A DNA stretch of 9,061 nucleotides from Firmicutes bacterium CAG:449. Its GTDB lineage: Bacteria > Bacillota_I > Bacilli_A > RFN20 > CAG-449. Location of the stretch: contig FR889366.1 of NCBI GenBank assembly GCA_000432895.1, positions 1-9,061 on the forward strand. The letters are read 5' to 3'. Below, piece after piece: positions 6,443 to 9,061 of this stretch (positions are counted from its first letter, which is position 1; each line of letters starts with the position of its first letter). The notes beneath the pieces were generated by a model. The model was not told the origin of the DNA. It made no database searches and saw only the letters and a list, made by a program, of their open reading frames with translations. The translations under genes and the position numbers were made by a program.

Positions 6443-7447
6443 ATGCAAACTTACATTAAAATAAATCTTTCAAACATTATTGATAATTATAAAAAAATAC
6501 AAGAATTTACTAATAAACAAATCATTGCAATTATTAAAGATAACGCTTATGGGCATGGATTAATTCAAGTAGGTAAAATGTTATCTTCTATAAATTCTTT
6601 TCTTGCAGTTTCTAATATTGAAGAAGCAATTACATTAAGAAAAAATATGGTTTTCTCGCCAATTTTATTATTAGGTAGAGAAGATGATGCTAAAATAATT
6701 TTTTCTTTAAAAATACATCAAGGTGTCTCTTCTTTAGAACAATTAAAAATATTAGCTAAGCAAGAAATTCCTATTTCTATTCATTTAGAAATTGAAACCG
6801 GAATGTTCCGTTTAGGAATAGAAGAAAAAGATATTGATGAAGCTATAAATATAATTAAACAATCAAAATTAAGATTAAAAGGAATTTATACACATTTTTG
6901 TTCAAGTGATAATTCTTTGCAAATTGAAATATTTAAAAAAGTTTTATTAAAGTTTTCTTCTTTTAATAAATTATTAATTCATACTCAAGCCTCAAATTAT
7001 ATCAATCAAGATTTATCTTTTTGTAATGCAATAAGAGTTGGTTTAGCTTTATATGGTTATTCACCTTATTTAAAATTAAAGCCAGCGTTAAAACTAATTT
7101 CACCAATCATAAGAATAATTCCTATTAAGGCCAATCAAAAAATTGGTTATGATTATCTCGAGTCAACAAATGAAGATGGATTTATTATAACTATTCCCTT
7201 TGGATATAGTTTAGGTTTATCTAGACTAAAAAAAATATGTTTTACCTATCAAGATAAAACATATTATCAAATTGGCAAATCATGTATGGATATGATGATG
7301 TTTTTTTCTAACGAAAATATTCCTATAAAAGAAATCGAAATCATATCAAACGAAAATACAACAAAATTATTAGAAAATAATAATGAAATCATATATTATG
7401 CTTTATCTTCATTATCATCAAGCATTAAAAGAATTTACGAAAAATAA
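6443..7447 (+). CDS. alr: Alanine racemase (PLP-dependent)
   Basis: Interconverts L- and D-alanine in the cytoplasm, supplying D-Ala for peptidoglycan. The N-terminal barrel holds the PLP lysine Lys32 in IIKDNAYGHG. Arg198 in IRVGLALYG is the PLP-pyridine contact. The C-terminal domain keeps the catalytic Tyr236 in IGYDYLE, the IPFGYSLGLSR strand, and the CMD motif (Cys281-Met282-Asp283) contributed to the partner active site. At 334 aa it is shorter than the usual 360-390, mainly through trimmed loops and a shortened C-terminus, yet all expected active-site residues are there. The ribosome site is weak: only GTGAT (6433-6437), no GGAGG. No strong promoter is seen between it and the upstream HPr-like gene, so it may depend partly on read-through of the short terminator. 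Presence of Alr suggests a cell wall, unlike true mycoplasmas. Confidence 0.93.
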   Translation: MQTYIKINLSNIIDNYKKIQEFTNKQIIAIIKDNAYGHGLIQVGKMLSSINSFLAVSNIEEAITLRKNMVFSPILLLGREDDAKIIFSLKIHQGVSSLEQLKILAKQEIPISIHLEIETGMFRLGIEEKDIDEAINIIKQSKLRLKGIYTHFCSSDNSLQIEIFKKVLLKFSSFNKLLIHTQASNYINQDLSFCNAIRVGLALYGYSPYLKLKPALKLISPIIRIIPIKANQKIGYDYLESTNEDGFIITIPFGYSLGLSRLKKICFTYQDKTYYQIGKSCMDMMMFFSNENIPIKEIEIISNENTTKLLENNNEIIYYALSSLSSSIKRIYEK

Positions 7448-7891
7448 CTTTTATTACTTTCTTTAATTAATAAAAAAGTACAAATATAAGATTTTACTAA
7501 AATGATAAGGTCTTATTATATACATGAATTTATTTGAATCATTATCATAATTATTATTTACATGCTTTATAAACATTGACTTATCAGCAAAAAAATCTTT
7601 TCTTAAAATACATGAAAGTGCCAAAATAAAATCAAAAGGTTTGGTTAAAATTAAATAATTTTTTTAATTTTAATATGTATGTTGAATATTTTGAATTAAA
7701 ACAAAAATCTAAATAAATTAAAGTATTAACATTTTCCACGAATTGTTTAAATTTGGAAGTTTGTGGAAAAACATTTTAGTTATGGTAATTATGATTTTTA
7801 AATTGCTTAGTTTCATTAAATTTGTGATAAATGATTTAGAAATAGATAATAAACAAGCAATAAATTATAACCAAAATCATTTTTAAGTAAT
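7448..7891. other. Gene-poor AT-rich gap of about 440 bp
   Basis: No frame has a convincing start, ribosome site and length. The longest plus-strand open stretch is about 54 codons (7722-7883, ending in TAA) without a supported start; a minus-strand stretch of about 47 codons lies across 7635-7775. Both overlap an inverted repeat and neither resembles a family I know. A perfect TATAAT on the minus strand (plus 7864-7869) points into the gap but lacks a good -35. It may hold a decayed gene or a small RNA; neither is shown. Confidence 0.4.
7732..7770. repeat. Long inverted repeat (hairpin) in the gap
   Basis: TTTTCCAC (7732-7739) and GTGGAAAA (7763-7770) are exact reverse complements; a further five pairs inside (7740-7744 with 7758-7762, two of them G-U on the plus strand) extend the stem to about 13 bp around a 13-base loop. 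No U-run follows on either strand, so it is not a standard terminator. Confidence 0.55.
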
Positions 7892-7893
7892 AA
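7874..7893. repeat. 20-bp direct repeat, copy 1 (tRNA-Lys 3' side)
   Basis: AAATCATTTTTAAGTAATAA occurs here and identically at 8018-8037, 144 bases apart, flanking the tRNA-Lys gene. This copy lies just past the tRNA terminator, sharing its last two bases. Confidence 0.8.
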
Positions 7894-7913
7894 AAAAGCC
7901 TAAAAATAGGCTT
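7892..7913 (-). terminator. tRNA-Lys terminator
   Basis: On the minus strand AAGCCTA (7907-7913) pairs with TAGGCTT (7896-7902) around UUUU, then the U-run continues to 7892. It lies 12 bases after the encoded CCA end of the tRNA. Confidence 0.88.
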
Positions 7914-7925
7914 AAGGTAGGTAAT

Positions 7926-8001
7926 TGGTGGACCCTTGGAGATTCGAACTCCAGACCCACTGATTAAGAGTCAGTTGCTCTGCCAACTGAGCTAAGGGTC
8001 C
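7926..8001 (-). tRNA. tRNA-Lys (anticodon CTT)
   Basis: A 76-base gene including encoded CCA. The 7-bp acceptor stem pairs GGACCCT with AGGGTCC; discriminator A and CCA follow. The D arm has AGCTCAGTTGGCAGAGC. The anticodon stem pairs ACTGA with TCAGT around loop CTCTTAA, so the anticodon is CTT, reading lysine codon AAG. The T arm is TGGAG-TTCGAAT-CTCCA. All arms pair perfectly, so it should be functional. AAG is the rarer lysine codon in such an AT-rich genome; a separate TTT-anticodon tRNA-Lys is presumably elsewhere. It lies 48 bases after udk on the same strand, with its own likely promoter. Confidence 0.97.
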
Positions 8002-8005
8002 TTCG

Positions 8006-8031
8006 CTTAAAAATAATAAATCATTTTTAAG
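8006..8031. repeat. 9-bp inverted repeat between udk and tRNA-Lys
   Basis: CTTAAAAAT (8006-8014) and ATTTTTAAG (8023-8031) are perfect reverse complements around an 8-base loop. On the minus strand it follows udk by 18 bases, but there is no U-run beyond the stem, so it is at best a weak udk terminator or a 3' end-stabilising hairpin. It overlaps the tRNA promoter candidate and the second 20-bp repeat copy. Confidence 0.45.
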
Positions 8032-8041
8032 TAATAATCAA
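8013..8041 (-). promoter_or_regulatory. Candidate tRNA-Lys promoter
   Basis: On the minus strand, -35 TTGATT (8036-8041, 4 of 6) and -10 TATTAT (8013-8018) are 17 bases apart. The predicted start near 8006 is about 5 bases ahead of the mature tRNA 5' end (8001), as is common for tRNA promoters. Confidence 0.55.
8018..8037. repeat. 20-bp direct repeat, copy 2 (tRNA-Lys 5' side)
   Basis: Identical to 7874-7893. This copy spans the spacer and part of the -10 and -35 boxes of the likely tRNA promoter, so duplication of a tRNA-plus-spacer unit followed by loss of one tRNA would explain the pair. Confidence 0.8.
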
Positions 8042-8049
8042 GTAAAATG

Positions 8050-8676
8050 CTAATTTTGGTTTTCTTTAATTAATGCTTTGATATTTCTAATTAACATTTG
8101 TGTTCCAACTTTATGTTGAGTATCATTAGGAATAATAATATCCGCATATCTAATAGTAGGTCTTACAAAAAGATGATGCATTGGTCTAACTGTTGATAAA
8201 TATTGATTAATAACTGTTTCAACACTTCTACCTCTTTCTTCAACATCTCTTTGAAGTCTTCTTATAAAGCGTAAATCATCATCACAATTAACAAAAACCT
8301 TAATATCGGCAAGATTTCTAATTCTTTCATCTTCAAGAACTAAAATTCCCTCTAAAATAATAACTGATTTAGGCTCAATATGTTCAATTTCTTTTTTTCT
8401 TGTTTGACTAACAAAATCATAAATCGGTTTATCAATTGCTTTCCCATTTAGTAAATCTTTCAATTGCTCCACTAATAAATCATTTTCAAGAGATGAAGGA
8501 TGATCATAATTAGTTTTTCTTCTTTCTTCTTTTGATAAATGATCTTGATTGCGATAATAATCATCATGCTTAATAAAAATAGCATCTTCTTTACCGATTT
8601 TACTTCTAATTTCATCTACAACAGTAGTTTTTCCAGATGCTGATCCGCCAGCAATACAAATTAATATAGGTTTCAT
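8050..8676 (-). CDS. udk: Uridine kinase
   Basis: Phosphorylates uridine and cytidine to UMP and CMP (ATP/GTP donor) in cytoplasmic pyrimidine salvage. A P-loop kinase of 208 aa, the usual length. Walker A is GGSASGKT (10-17). DDYYR near 38-42, NYDHP near 56-60 and the nucleoside-binding YDF near 86-88 follow. EGIL near 109-112 is the Walker-B-like strand. The lid segment RRLQRDVEERGRS and the C-terminal RPTIRYADIIIP motif are typical of Udk rather than phosphoribulokinase or pantothenate kinase. The ATG is preceded by AAGGAAG, which directly follows the stop of the upstream metallo-beta-lactamase-fold gene; only 11 bases separate the two genes, so they are cotranscribed. Stop is TAG. The tRNA-Lys gene lies downstream on the same strand. 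Confidence 0.96.
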   Translation of the reverse strand: MKPILICIAGGSASGKTTVVDEIRSKIGKEDAIFIKHDDYYRNQDHLSKEERRKTNYDHPSSLENDLLVEQLKDLLNGKAIDKPIYDFVSQTRKKEIEHIEPKSVIILEGILVLEDERIRNLADIKVFVNCDDDLRFIRRLQRDVEERGRSVETVINQYLSTVRPMHHLFVRPTIRYADIIIPNDTQHKVGTQMLIRNIKALIKENQN

Positions 8677-8687
8677 ACTTCTTCCTT

Positions 8688-9061
8688 TTAAATATATCTA
8701 TTACGATATCTTTTTGCATATTTTGTATATTTAAACTCTAAATTTTCTTCACCAGATATTGCTTTACCATCAATATAATAAGGTGAAGTTACTCCTAATC
8801 CTTTACAAGTTGAATTAGTATCATTCCAAGTAATATTAAATGTTCCTGTTGTAAAATTGCAATATACTTTTTGAGAATATTGAAGTAATGTTTTTAAAGC
8901 ACTACCAATTGGATGAGTTTGATCTTGAGCATCTCTAGAAGCACTTCCACGATCCACTAAAGCGGTAGAAATAACTGAAAAATTAGGCTTAAATTTATTC
9001 AATAAACGATAATTATTTGCATTACTTGAGCCATGATGACAAGATGTATAAACATCAATAG
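8688..9061 (-). CDS. Metallo-beta-lactamase-fold hydrolase, ComEC/competence-type, C-terminal part (5' end outside window)
   Basis: Only the last 123 complete codons are in the window; the frame stays open to the edge, so the real start lies beyond 9061. The visible part begins IDVYTSCHHGSSNANN, the His-His-Gly-Ser motif of the C-terminal half of the metallo-beta-lactamase fold (9030-9038 encode HHG). Then come a KFKPNFSVIS strand and a DQTHP motif, the usual layout in ComEC/Rec2 C-terminal domains and related soluble or anchored 'competence-like' hydrolases (HHGS...P....S.....HP). An alternative TTG start at 9000-9002 would cut off the HHGS motif and has no ribosome site, so it is not a start. 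After the domain comes an unusual tail of about 35 residues ending in a Lys/Arg/Tyr-rich KYAKRYRNRY. Without the N-terminal half I cannot tell membrane ComEC from a stand-alone hydrolase. The TAA is 11 bases before udk. Confidence 0.8.
   Translation of the reverse strand, partial: IDVYTSCHHGSSNANNYRLLNKFKPNFSVISTALVDRGSASRDAQDQTHPIGSALKTLLQYSQKVYCNFTTGTFNITWNDTNSTCKGLGVTSPYYIDGKAISGEENLEFKYTKYAKRYRNRYI

Noticed and set aside
7722..7883. Open stretch of about 54 codons as a transposase remnant
   Set aside because: No recognisable catalytic or zinc-finger motif, no terminal repeats of an insertion sequence, and no ribosome site; base composition alone explains it.
7874..8037. Direct repeats as attL/attR of an integrated element at tRNA-Lys
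   Set aside because: They enclose only the tRNA and its signals, neither copy overlaps the tRNA gene itself, and no integrase is present.
9000..9002. TTG as start of a complete 104-aa gene at the right edge
   Set aside because: The frame stays open upstream to the window edge and encodes the conserved HHGS motif, so the gene is a partial one, not a short complete one.
1..9061. CRISPR array, insertion sequence or prophage
   Set aside because: No regularly spaced repeats, transposase, integrase or phage structural gene found on either strand.

Overview
The window comes from a very AT-rich, low-GC Gram-positive-type genome. Gaps are nearly all A/T, coding sequence is strongly A/T-biased, most genes have AGGA/GGAGG-type ribosome binding sites, and hairpin-plus-U-run terminators are short and common. 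Every tryptophan in the long reading frames is TGG, and all eight visible stops are TAA or TAG, so the genes read through with the standard code. An anaerobic pyruvate:ferredoxin oxidoreductase, an HPr/Crh-type regulator, GalU, Alr and Udk together fit an anaerobic, fermentative Bacilli/Tenericutes-like organism (Acholeplasma/Izemoplasma/Erysipelotrichia/RF39-like). That placement is an inference; no rRNA or marker gene settles it.

Layout: 126-1128 is a two-gene minus-strand operon of small membrane-anchored coiled-coil proteins. It has a good sigma-A-type promoter, an 11-bp perfect palindrome just upstream and a terminator. A gap of about 300 bp follows. 1349-5077 holds nifJ (single-chain PFOR, 1182 aa) and galU (UTP-glucose-1-phosphate uridylyltransferase), both on the minus strand but separated by a terminator and a separate nifJ promoter. 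5941-6121 is a divergent promoter region with a candidate catabolite-responsive (cre) element. 6122-7447 carries, on the plus strand, an HPr-fold protein lacking the phosphorylatable His15 but keeping Ser46 (Crh-like), then alr (alanine racemase). 7448-7890 is a gene-poor gap with a long inverted repeat. 7892-9061 is a minus-strand cluster: the 3' end of a ComEC-type metallo-beta-lactamase-fold gene running off the window, udk (uridine kinase), and tRNA-Lys(CTT) with its own likely promoter and terminator.

Functionally, PFOR supplies acetyl-CoA and reduced ferredoxin, GalU supplies UDP-glucose for envelope glycans or lipids, Alr supplies D-alanine for peptidoglycan, and Udk salvages pyrimidine nucleosides. 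The Crh-like protein probably links carbon status to transcription and cannot work as an ordinary PTS phosphocarrier. No CRISPR array, insertion sequence or intact phage gene is visible. The most unusual items are the His15-less HPr next to a cre-like site, the two-gene membrane operon with a Cys/His-rich tail, and a 20-bp direct repeat flanking the tRNA.
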